From the NCBI RefSeq assembly GCF_016097555.1, contig NW_024533022.1, forward strand, positions 1 to 64,000: DNA of 64,000 bases. Direction: 5' to 3'. The notes below the pieces were generated by a model. The model was not told where the DNA came from and searched no databases. It saw nothing but the letters and a program-made list of their open reading frames with translations. Below are positions 48,390-61,100 of this stretch, piece after piece (position 1 is the first letter of the stretch; every line of letters begins with the position of its first letter). The position numbers were made by a program, and so were the translations under genes. The DNA comes from Gigantopelta aegis. Its lineage: Eukaryota; Mollusca; Gastropoda; Neomphalida; Peltospiridae.

Positions 48390-48605
48390 GAGAAAACCCA
48401 CTGTCGCCACACCAAGTGTTACTCTTTTCGATTAGCAGCAAGGGTCATTTATATGCATCGTCCCATAGACAGGATAGTGCATTTCATAGCTGTTGATATA
48501 CCAGTTGCGGAGCATTGGCTTAAACAAAAAGAGTCCACTGGTCTCACTAGGATATAGTCTAGATCGATCTCTTATAAGGCGACCACCTTACCACTGGCCT
48601 ACGTC
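48390..48605 (-). mobile_element. Degenerate SINE, minus strand
   Basis: Contains CTCTTTTCGATTAGCAGCAA, the reverse complement of the A/B shared body, and ends ACCACTGGCCTACGTCCC (reverse complement of the A head). Confidence 0.75.
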
Positions 48606-48624
48606 CCCCACCTCAGTTGTACGA

Positions 48625-48721
48625 GAAGCTATGTTTGACCTAGATGTTTTGTTGATAGTTGTCACCTACAAAAATCCACATGTACCCGGAAGACACACCG
48701 TTTATACAGATCTGTTTGATA
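48625..48721 (+). promoter_or_regulatory. Conserved 5' flank of copy 4 first exon
   Basis: GTTTGACCTAGATGTTTTG, GTCACCTACA and GTACCCGGAAGA, shared with copy 3 in order and spacing. Contains an ETS-like CCGGAAG core about 40 bp before the ATG. Confidence 0.5.
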
Positions 48722-48776
48722 ATGGCTGTGTTAATGCACATAATAGTTTATATCTCCGCTGTTAATCACGTTCTAG
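48722..48776 (+). CDS. Copy 4 exon 1: start codon and signal peptide
   Basis: 55 bp, phase 1 end, donor GTAAGT at 48777. Hydrophobic 18-residue leader homologous to copy 3. Confidence 0.85.
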
Positions 48777-51700
48777 GTAAGTTCATAGTACGTTTCTGTT
48801 TATAAACTCAATAATAAAATTAGGAAGTGGTTTTAAGGATTTCACTCGAAATATAATTACACACTGTCCATCGAATCTCATGCACACATGCAGTTTAAAA
48901 CGCCCGGGTACATAAAGCGAACCCAGGCCTACGTTATGTCAGTTGTTTCTCGCTAAATGTTTGCAAAGTATTTTTTCTGGCTCACGTATAATGTACCACA
49001 CACATCACACTAGCAAACGTTAGCAACAAATTAATCAGCTGACTGAACTTGCCCCACTATTACGGATTATTTGATCGACGTCAGTGGCGCTTACCGTAGT
49101 GTCTCAAAGTACTAGTAATAGGGACGGAGCTGACTGAAACCGCGTAAATATAGGCTGCGACCCATTATTTCCTGGGTCTTATTAACCTCACGGATGTTGA
49201 TTTTCTGTATTTCTTAATCACTTGTCACTAAAGTATAGAAAACATACAAGAGCATGTTAACTCTTAAATACATCCCACTAGTTGTGTATGTATGTATGTG
49301 TGTATGTATGTATGTATGTATGTATGTATGTATGTATGTATGTATGTATGTATGTATGTATGTATGTTTGTGTGTATGTTTGGCCCCTCCCCCATTGTTA
49401 TGGAGATACCTATTACCTATTAACAGGTCCTCTTCCCAAATGACTTAGCAGTTATGACACGTTATCAAGAAAGTATACATATTGTAACACTAACATGTCT
49501 TATGGTTTGGGGCCAAACAATGTTTAACAGTGGTAGTAGAATATAACTTATTAATGTAAGGCATTTTATTTTATATAGGGTACCCTGTGTTTATATAATA
49601 TTTAATTATATACTTTTAGTAATACAGATATTTTGTTTAAGACAACTGAAAAATGTTATGATTAAAAAATATATATTTCTTAATTTTACAGGTGCATCAC
49701 TGTCTGTTTCTGGATCTTCGCCTTATGCAGTGTTGAATCGGCCATTTACCTTGACGTGCACAGTGTCACAGGCTGCTAATTTGATTGATAAAGTAATATT
49801 CATTACGAGAGCATCAACTGAGGCATTTGCTTCTCTCAGACAGAATATGGCTTCATGTTCTGTGTTCAATGTGGCACCATCAGGTTACACTGTGTCCTGT
49901 GGCAGTGGAACAGGCAGCAGTTCGTCCTCCACTAAGACGTATTCTCTGACAATTAATAGAGCTGCAGTACATGATGCTAAAGACTGGTGGTGTGATCTGA
50001 GTACAGCGAAAACACGCAGCAACACATTTAGTCTGCAGATCAGTAGTAAGTCATGACTTTAATTATATCTTATATGATAAACAAATGAAGCCTCTGTCTA
50101 AAACTACAGAACGTTCTTCACGTTTCGTCAATGAAGTATTAAAGCCGATGACCATAGCTTTCGATGTACATATTTGTTTATGTTTTTTTTTCGTAGGGTG
50201 AGCTGCTAGAAATACCAGGATGACCGAAAACACATTTGAATTGCCAGAATTGTTAATTAAAACTAAACGTTATAAACAATGTGAAGTTAAAAGGACAATC
50301 ACAACTCACAATAAGCTGACTGGAGTGTGTGACGAAAGCAAAGTTATTTATTGGTTCAGTCAGTGAGGCCTTCAGGCCACACAGTATATATTTTCTAAAG
50401 CAATAAATCTAGAGAGATATCATACATATACAAGAGTACCATTCTAGTTAACACGGTTTGTTCGTTAGCGAAACATTTGCTGGCTGAACCTGAGGCTTAA
50501 CTATACAGATGTTTCACTTGCATATCAATCATAGTATGAATGACATTCTACATTTGACCGTATGGATATAGACACATGTTTGTAGGTCAAATTACAATAG
50601 AAATATGTAACTAGGCTTTTGTAAACGCCTCAGGTTTGCACATTGTGAAAAAATAAACGACTTCGGAATTCCGAACTGGGCAAGCGCGACATTCCAGAAA
50701 CAAAGGTCTGGGATCTATCCCCGTCGGAGGGCCCATTGGCCTATTTCTCGTTCCACCCAGTGCACCACAACTGGTATATCAAAGGCCGTGGTATGTGCAA
50801 TCGTGTCTGTGGGATGGTTCATATAAAAGATCCCTTGCTACTAATGGAAAAATGTAGTGGGTTTCCTCTCTAAGACTATATGTCAAAATTACCAAATGTT
50901 TGACATCCAAAATTAGCCGATGAATAATAATCAATGTGCTACAGTTATGTCATTAAAAAAAATAAACCAACAACTTTTGTTTAGGTTGAAAATACTTTTC
51001 CAGTGTCCTTTTAATATATTTTTCTGTAAATAAGACATGTAGTGTGGATGCCATTTGAATTTAGTAAGCCTATATTTGTGGTTTGATTTTGTTTGCCACG
51101 TGTTATTGATTGTCCCGTGTGGATCACTTACTAAATGAACTTAATACCGTTTTTGTCATATGACAAATATAATAAATCTCTCTAGCTGCACTATGACATT
51201 CATCAGCGAAGCTTTTCTCATGAGCTGAGTTGGTTCTCCCCCCCCCCCCCAACCCTCGCTTAAGTTAAACCTTTTTTTTCTTTTTAGAAAAACAGTCTAC
51301 CAGATTCATATTCATCCCACACCCCCACCAATCCCAAACCACTATATGCCCCTAGTTTTTTTAATACCGATTTATTCATAGACAGTCACATGTTCTGACT
51401 AGGTCAGGGAGGTTCAATCTCAAATTGATAAAAATATGTAGTAGCACTGGCGTAGCCGATTGAGATGGTGGTGATAGTAAGGAGGAGGGGGGGGGGGGGG
51501 GGGGGGGGGGAGGGAGCCTTAACCTCTTTCCCCCACCGTCATCTCTTACAATTGCCTGTTGCCCCACAAATGACAGTGTCGGTGCCTCCCCCAATATATT
51601 ATATCCTGGCTATGCCAATGCATTGAAGTTAAATATTATTAATTTAATGATGCCCTGATATCGTATCTTCCATACACATGTATTTGAAATGTATGATTTG

Positions 51701-54700
51701 TTATAACCCCAGTGCCAAGCATGTTCCACCGAATAACATAGCTTCAGCAATACAGGCCTGAAATTATTTGTGATTTTTCATTAATTACAATTAAAATATT
51801 GATATATGCTGGTGATTTAAGCTGTAGATATTAAATTATTTGTAATTATGCCGGGATTTCCTCAGAAGAGCTTTCTTATATAATTTCTGGTATTCGTGTG
51901 TTGTCCATCAACTTATTTTTTAAAATCCTTTTCCTACAGTTTTGATTGGATATTTATGAATCTGAACAACAAAACCCTAATACTTAATACAGAGTCGAAT
52001 GGACATTTGGTAAAATAGTGGCTGATTCCATGAATCTCTATTAGGCCAGAAGCATTAGCCAAAATATAACAAGCAACCGGGAAAAAATAGTAGAAAGCTG
52101 AATTTTTCAGGAGAGCTCACGAAAACCATACCTAGGCCAACATCACAAACTTTTGCAAATTCTACCCTGTGGCATTTTAAAATTCAAGATAGTCGCCATC
52201 ACATCATGGGGAAAATCCAAACGCAACATAACTGCTCAACCACCAGCCTTAGAACAATGATTTTAATGTTTAAAATCATATTTGACGTGTGCTGAATCCA
52301 ATGAAGCTATATACATTTGTCTTAGAGCTAAGTTAATTAGCATGAATCCAAAATGGCCGCCAACGAGACTAATATTTGGCTCCGAAATCAAGATATTTGC
52401 ATAACTTTATAACTATTTATTACAGAAATATTATATTTGCATCTATATACTATAAAAGAGATTCCAATAAGGAATTAAATCAACTTTTGACTTCTCACAA
52501 TTAGCTTACATTAGCTTGAGTCTGGGAAGTCTAATCAATAACATCAGTTTCTGCATCAACAGCATGAGACTTTGTACAGTTGTGTCCACCACAAACAGTA
52601 CACAAGAATGTGCGCCCCAACACTGCCTTGTAACAGCCACATTTTTCCACACCCTCCCTTGCAGGCACAGGATATCATTTTCAAAAACTGCTATGGAATA
52701 ACAGGCCTATCAGTTTCGATTGGAACAAGCAGTCCCTCCCTGTACTGCCATCCCCATTCAGTCGGTGACAACTCTTTCCCCTGCCATTGCTGGACAGTAT
52801 GGTATGCTCTAAAGCTATGATATTTTGCAGCTACTAAAGTTGGAGGGAGTGATTCAAACCAGATGAAGATAAAGGATGTTATATGGACAGATCGAAAATA
52901 CACGACATAACGATGGCTTTCCAGTGACTTCGATCTAACTGTTCCATATATCTTTAGCAGAAATAACTCTCCAACATTTGCTAAATCATTGTGAGTGCTG
53001 TTAGACTGAGAAAAGACATTCAAACAGTCCCAGTTGTCACCATCATCAACCTGTGCAAGAGCCTTCTTCTTCTTGTAGAGGGCAGACACTTTATCACACC
53101 CTGTAATTGCACATACAAACATCTATATAGAGATTCATGTTTGAGGTGGCTTGAGCAACCATCATCACCAGCAAGTCAGTGTCAGTCGCCACAACAACAA
53201 TAGGTGAATTTTGTGTTTGGGCTGTATCCATGACAGTTGATGCAATCAACCAGTCAGCATCTGCGATGATATGCTTCATAGTCGGACCTACTCCCTCAAA
53301 TTTTCCAATCAACATTTTGATTAAGCGATCTTTATGTTTGCAATTTTAGATGCTGTGGTGTTCATTTCCAAATCAAAAACTATATCAGCTGATGTCTTCT
53401 GCTGTGCTCGTCGCTGTTGTTCAGCAGATTTTGTTGAGGTTGCACTGCCATAATCCATCAAACACTAAGACACAGTCTGGCCCATAGTGTTCAAGTACAT
53501 ATGATACATAGTGGTCACAGACTTGGTCATATGGTGGCATCAGTAGGCCAAACCAAGCTTTGGAGGAGGTGACCTCCATCAAGGATGAAGCGTGCATCAT
53601 TAGGAACTTAAAGGTGGACACTTACTTTCGACTTTAGGGTGATACCAAGAACACTCTTCGTGTTTTCTCTCATAATCCCATTATGAAATAAGGAGGGTAG
53701 CTGTTTGACAAACTCGTGAAGGAGATAAGCTTCCATCTCAAAACTATCCTTAATCACACATGTGACCCTCATGAATAACAATATGCTATTCATCTCCAAA
53801 TCAACACCACGAATAGTGATACGATTTGTTTTACCACTGATCCTGGTCACTCTGTCGTTTCTCTTTAACTTCATGTTGGCATACGTTTGCCCAATAACAG
53901 CCAAAGCAGCTTTTATGCCAATAGCAATAGCTTGATCTGCACTGACACACTTCCCAGCAATGACACCACATGCTACACAGATCAGCGAGTTACTGTGCTC
54001 TCCATAGGAGAATGAAGAATGCACTTCCAGCCAATGGAGGAAGGTTTCATAGTATTTTCTATCTCGGGCTCTGCTACTGGCATGAAGGTCCACATGCTGG
54101 TCAGGGGTGTTACTATGCACACCCATAAAGGTTTCCAAGGCATCATAGATCGGAATACAGCGGGGTATAGCATGCATCCATTTGCTCAGTGTGCTGTCTG
54201 TAATTCCTCGACCATGTGTCATGTCTCCAGAGGTTTTCAGCAATTGCATCAAATCTTGTTCTGTTGTTTGGTCACTGAAGTTCCCACTCCAGAATATATC
54301 TGTTCTTCAAATGGTGAAATAACCTCTCTTGGTGAAGGCATAATACTGCTCAGCAGACATGATATCCATCAGCTCTTTCATCTGATCAAGGTAGAGACTG
54401 GCAGATAGTGTATGTGCGATGTGACCAGCAGCATGGAACGGGGTTCATTTCACTGACTACAAGATGATGTAAATCTCAATCCCCAGAGTGCTCTGCTCAG
54501 ATGAAATGCCTAATGAGGGACACGTGTTTCAAATATTCAACTCAGAGTGTACCTGTTCTACTCTGAGTGACGTCATCTTCCATCAGACTATCCATAATAT
54601 GTGTGAGCCTTTGGACATATTCATCATTATCCGCAAAGTCAGTGGGACATTGACCATCCAGCAGACGTTTATGTATAGCCTGGAGACGAGTGAGATTTAT

Positions 54701-57700
54701 GCTATTGAGACATCCATGTGTCTGTAGTAATGTGGACACAAAAACTACTGATGACAAAATATGAGCGCAGAGTGCACAAGCATATGCATGGCCTGTCATC
54801 ATATGAATGACAGTATTTGGAGCATAAATAGTTGCCCACAGATCTTCGAAACCACTACCACCAATTACATATCCAATTAATCCCATATATGACTGAGTAA
54901 GTGAAATCCCCCAAGTCTAACAACAATCTTATTGAGCTCTGGGAAGGACGATACCATAATTTCAATTGCCTTGATGTACAGGGATTGGTCAAATGTGACA
55001 GGACAAATACCAAGTGAATGCTTTTGACACATTTTGTGCAAATCACACAGCAGAATAGTTTCAGGTTGAGATGGGTCCTGATTAACGAATGGCAAGATCT
55101 AAATCTTACTTTTCTCATAATCATCTCCCACCACAGCACATCGCCTGAAGTTACTCCATAATGGACATTGTAAAACAGGGATGCCAAGTGAGAAATGTGC
55201 TAACCAGATACTATCCTAGCATTTGGACACTTTCAGGAGTTGGGTTTGGTTTGGGAGGATCAAGGGGCCCAATCATGATGGACTTCAATCCTGGGGCAGT
55301 GGGCTTTTTGTACACTTTGATTTATATTTTTTCAAGTTGACCTTTTTGGACAATAATCATGACTTTCTAAGTTAACCGAGGAATGGCAGGCTGGTCACTG
55401 AGAACGTACCAAGTGCCATGGCCTGTAAGTGTTCTAACATTGATATCAGCATTGTCAAATATAAAATTTACCAGATCACCCTCACTATCAAGCTACTCAA
55501 TTCATCAACCAGTTCTCGAAATTCATACAAGTTGGGGTCTATCTTCTTAATTTATAGTATTAAGAAACAAAATGTAAATGCCATTTAGGTAATGCTATGC
55601 ATATTTCCATATTTGTCCTTATATGGGTCGGCGGCCTACAATGCTAAAACGGTAAATTATTGTTGCCCAACAAATAAATGATAGTGAAATTAGTAACATA
55701 TTTAGTCCACTGGTCAAATAATGTTATAAAACAAGAACAAGAAAATTGATCCGCAAGGTCAAAATTCACTTGCCAGGTCATAATTCACACAAATGCTTTT
55801 GTGTTTTGCCCTATCTCCATTTGTCAAGATGTTGTTTTGAAAACCCCTCTTCAGTTTAACGTATTGTGGATTATGTATTAGTATAGCTCTAAAGTAAAGA
55901 AATGTCTGGTTCTTGAGCCGATTATTAGCTTTATTGGTAGCCATCTTGGATTATTTCAGATGGAATTGAAACATATTTGCACCCATTGAATTCAGCACAC
56001 TCGAAACATGGATTTACACATTAAAATAATTGTTATGATGCCTGTGGTTGAGCAGTTATGATGCTTTTGGAGTTTTCCCATTTCTCGCTGATGGTATTGG
56101 CGGCCATCTTGAATTTAAAAAAATGCCACAGGATATAATTTGCAGAACTTTGTGATGTTGGTCTAGGTATGGTTTTCTGGAACTCTCCTGAAAAATTCTG
56201 CTTTCTACTAATTTTTTCCGGGTAATATGCTAATGCTCCTGGCCTATATCTAGTGCCTCGTATATAGGAGGACAGCCAATCTCAATGAGATCCTTTACTG
56301 TAGATGTCACCCATCTGGCACCGCCACAAAGAGGACTGTCATTGACAGACTAGTTTACTAAATCAAAACAGACTTCATTAGAATAAGTACACCGGCCTCG
56401 GTGGCGTCGTGGCAGGCCATCGGTCTACAGGCTGGTAGGTACTGGGTTCGGATCCCAGTCGAGGCATGGGATTTTTAATCGAGATACCGACTCCAAACCC
56501 TGAGTGAGTGAGTAAACCACTTGCACCGACCAGTGATCCATAACTGGTTCAACAAAGGCCATGGTTTGTGCTATCCTGCCTGTGGGAAGCGCAAATAAAA
56601 GATCCCTTGCTGCCTGTCGTAAAAAGAGTAGCCTATGTGGCGACAGCGGGTTTCCTCTAAAAACAGTGTCAGAATGACCATATGTTTGACGTCCAATAGC
56701 CGATGATAAAGATAAAAAATCAATGTGCTCTAGCGGCGTCGTTAAATAAAACAAACTTTTAGAATAAGTACAGCTGTGGTGATATGCACTCAGGAATCAC
56801 TGTCATAATGGTGATGATATAAGGTATTCTGTCCCACCGTTGGCACCCGCCATGAGTGTGTGAATGCCACGAAATGCATATTTCACAATTCTAAAAATGC
56901 ACGTACCTGTTAGAAGTAAAGGTTATGGTAACAATATCTAATCTATTTTGAGAGTGGGTTCCAAGTTTTAACATCACATACTCTTGTTTCACTTTATTTT
57001 AACTTTATCCCGATGTGTTTTACATGTTTGTAGATAGCCAAACTTAGTGTCTCTGACTTTAATTCGCCAAAGCGATCAACCAAAACTGGGACCCAGTTTG
57101 CTCATCTGCTATTTTGGCTATTTTGCTAATTAACATCTGATGTTTTGTGTGTCCATATTAAATTCTAATACTACGAAGATACACTGAACACAAAAGGAAA
57201 AAAAATAACATTACTGAAATTCGTGCTGGATATTTCGCTAAATATCACGTATATATGTACAGGTTTATACCATTTGGAACTGGATATGTGTTTTGAGAGT
57301 TTGTTGAGGCATAGGCATCAGAAGCTGGAGCTCAGCATATGTAGTGATCTGACCGCATGAACCACCTCCTCCTACATATCAGTTTAAAATTAAAATTTGT
57401 TTTGTTTAACGACACCACTAGAATACCTTGATATATTAATTATCGCGTATTGGATGCCAATCATTTGGGTGTTTTACATAAAGTCTTAGAGAAGAAACTC
57501 GCTACATTTGTCCACCAGTAGCAAGGGATCTTTTATATGCACCATCCCATAGACAGGATAGCATATACCACAGCTAATCGTGGTGCCTTGGCTAGAAAGA
57601 GAAATAGCCCAGTGGATCCACCGACGTGGATTGATCTCAAACCGAAAACGCATCAAGTGAGTTCTTTATCACTGGGCTTCGTCGCGCTCCCCTATCAATT

Positions 57701-58102
57701 TTCCAACACAAGGGGCGGGATCTAACGAACTGGTAGATTGCTCACCTGAAGTCGATGATTTTCATTATTGATCGCCTGTTATGGACTCAGGTTTTTCCTT
57801 GTCCCAACAAGTGTCTCATGAATGGTACATCAGAGATCGCGGTATATAAGATGACCCTTTGAGGTTTCTCTAATCATTAAGTCCGGCTTCAGCTCTCGAC
57901 GATGCCAGTAGCTATTAAGTTCTCTCGGTAACTTTCGATCTGACAGGCTACTCCTTGGGAACGATGCTCGGATTTGTAAGGTGTACAGTGGAGTTAATTC
58001 CGAATTGTCGACATGGACTAAACTGTCACTGTAACCATAGTTTATGGCCAGTAGACACGACGGAGGAAGAGGATCAGGAAGCGATGACTGGCAGTGCATT
58101 TC

Positions 58103-58164
<62 letters not shown>

Positions 58165-61100
58165 CTGACTTTAAGACATCAGAAGTTGCGCTAGTGACAT
58201 CCCCATCTTCAAAGACATCAGCGATGACAACTACACTACACCATTGTTGAACCAGCCTACATACTTAGAGCATCTCTGCCATATAGATTCCTGGCTTTCA
58301 ACCACCAGTGGACTGACAGAGATGTCTGAACTTCAGCCGCCAGTGGTGACTCTTAGAGGGTAATCCTGTCCAGAAAAAATCCAAAGCCGACGATGATAAT
58401 ACATGTACTCTACTGGTAAAACGCTCGCCTGATGTGCCGTCGACTTAGGATCTATCCCCGTCGGTGGGCCCATTACCATCTAGTTCTTATCAGTGCACCA
58501 CAACTAGTATATTAAAGGCCGTTGTATGTGTCTGAATTAACAAATACTTGATATTCAACAGACGATGATTAATAAATGTATGTGCTTTAGTGGTGTCGTT
58601 AAATAAACAATATTTAAACCTGTAGCGTCTGTTAAATAGAATGTTTTAGGGCACTCCTAAATATGTGTGAGAGGGTTGTGCACACCCAGAATTATTTATC
58701 TGAATCTGCGCCTGCACTAAAGAAAGTGATTATTTGTTTTAAGTTTAAGTGTACACACAGCAAACTATGGCAATTGTGACTGCCATACTTAACCTTTAAG
58801 TCTTGATAAGAAAAATGTACAGCATAAAATACAACTCTTTCTTTCTGTACCACTTCACGGTTAATGGAAATGAGAGAATGTATATTGCTGCAAATTTAAG
58901 ACTAACAGTGCAACATACAATACAGAAAAAAATGTTGTCTCTCTAACCACCTCTGACATTGTTAACGCAGTGAAGCATTTATATTTTCCTGGAAATATTA
59001 AAATAACTGTCTTTTATCTTTTTCAGGTGGTCCAGACTCTGTTACACTCAGTCCATCATCACCTGGGTCTGTATCAGAAGGAGACAGTCTGACTGTGACG
59101 TGTGCTGCTACTGGTTGTAATCCACCGTGTTCCAATTCATGGACTCTGGGAAATCAGCGGATCTTAGCAACCTCTCTGTTAAAACTGACAAACATCAACC
59201 GGAGTCAGACAGGGAATGTGTACACGTGTAATGCGACCAACTCACTCATACCAAAGTCTAAAACTAAACAGTTTACACTGACAGTGTACTGTGAGTAGTA
59301 TAATTCAATATGCTAAATTTGTTATATATTTTACTTAATGAACGATAAATTATCCTGAAATCTTAAGAGACCATTTTAATATTCTTCCTTAGTTCAAAAT
59401 GATCTGCAGTAAACAATGAGAATTATTTATATAGCTCATTTTAATAGTGGTGACTGTTTAAAACACGTTCAATGTATTTGATACGTAATACAAACACACA
59501 CTGTATACTGACTGGATTGAACCTACTGCACAATTCGTATGGTATTTGACAATTCCGTGAGCGGGACATAGCCCAGTGGTACAGCGCTTGCTCGGTGCGT
59601 GGTCGGTGTGTGATCGCTCCCAGTCGGTGGGCCCATTGGACTATTTCTCATTCCAGCCAGTGCACCAATGAATGAATGAATGAATGAATGAATGTTTAAC
59701 GACACCCCAGCACGAAAAATACATCGGCTATTGGGTGTCAAACTATGGTAATGCAAATAAATAAAGTGATGATCAACATCAACATAAAAATTCAAGGTTT
59801 AAACAAAAACAGTGTAAAGAACTGTGCAAACATACAAATACAAATATCACAGAATTTTACGGACACCGAATTTTACTCTAAACTTCAATTTGTGCTGTAT
59901 TGGCCATTCTCAAAGAGAATGTTACACCCCTGCACCACGGTGAGGTGCCAGTGCACCACGACTGGTATATCAAAGGCCGTGGTATGTACTACCCTGTCTG
60001 TGGGATGGTGCATATAAAAGTCCTCTTGCTGCTAATCGAAAAGAGTATCTCATGAAGTGGCGACAGCGGGTTTCCTCTCTCAATATTTGTGTGGTCCTTA
60101 ACCATATGTCTGACGCCATATAACCGTAAATAAAATGTGTTGATTTAAATAAAACATTTCTTTCTTTTTATCTTTAATTTCCTTTACACTGATCAGCGAA
60201 CTGGAAAATGATCAATGCTATGAATTTCCATGCCAAACATAAGATTATGTTTGTATTAGAGTGGGAATCTTTGTCTAGTGACCTTACTCAGTGATAGGCA
60301 AAACTCCCATGTGTTTCGTTACAGAGTTATCTCTGACGACAGACAGCGATTTTAACCGTCTAACCACTAAACATTAACAACTAACCCACTGTCCTGGACA
60401 GACATCCCAGATGTCGGTGGTGTCATTCGACTATTTCTCGATCCAGCTCGCTAACCACGACTGGTATATCAAAGGCCATGATATGTGTTATTCTGTTTGT
60501 GGGATGGTGCATATAAAATATAAATATATAATATCCTTTGCTATTAATGGAAAAATGTAGCGGATTTCCTCTTTAAGACTATATGTAATATTACCAAATG
60601 TTTGATATCCAATAGCCAATGATTAATAAATCAATGTGCTCTAGTCGTGTTGTTAAAGAAAACAATGTTTAACATTGACAATCCCTGACCTTAACCATTC
60701 AGACAAATATGGGAAAAATAAATATAGTAATTGAATTGATTTGAACAGGGACTGACATTTAATAGCTTTCTAGTTTTCGAACACCGGACATGACATATAT
60801 TATATGATGGCTGTACCTAGAGGAGAGGTACCCCCGTCCCCGAAACAATAAACGATACTAATGCTCAGATAGCTTAAAATTAACCTTTTTTCTCTAGCTG
60901 GGGAAAGACCCTGTATGATTGTCCCGTAGTTAATTTAGATTAGGTATGACCCTGTGTATGCTTGTTATACAAAGTAATTAAATTGATTTTTATTTTGTTT
61001 ATGTTGTAGATGGTCCAGACAGTGTCCAGCTGAACACCACTTCTCCACTGACAGTGAAGGAAGGTGATGATGTAGCTGTGTCATGTGAAGCGACTAACTG

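Larger units (their letters stand above)
52042..56246 (-). mobile_element. Long-TIR DNA-transposon-like element with a nuclease-like gene
   Basis: Outer ends are TAGGCCAGAAGCATTAG at 52042 and its near reverse complement ending GGCCTA at 56246. The inverted arms match for at least 270 bp (52042-52312 against 55985-56246), about 80% identical by eye, and weaker matching continues to about 52420 and 55870. TAT stands just outside both ends and may be a target duplication. The only gene fills most of the interior on the minus strand. No DDE transposase, capsid, polymerase or integrase is recognised. The gene is decayed, so this copy is dead. It sits in the Ig1-Ig2 intron of copy 4. Confidence 0.72.

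Noticed and set aside
53408-53445. CXC tail placed inside the nuclease region
   Set aside because: The cysteine-rich end lies near 52531-52680, after the TEWGW block, and not at this position.
54019-54408. 129-residue plus-strand open frame
   Set aside because: Antisense shadow of the nuclease-like gene, which has recognisable motifs on the minus strand.
52042-56246. Polinton or virus-like element
   Set aside because: Only one gene is seen. No capsid, polymerase, integrase or ATPase traces, and the length of about 4.2 kb is too short.
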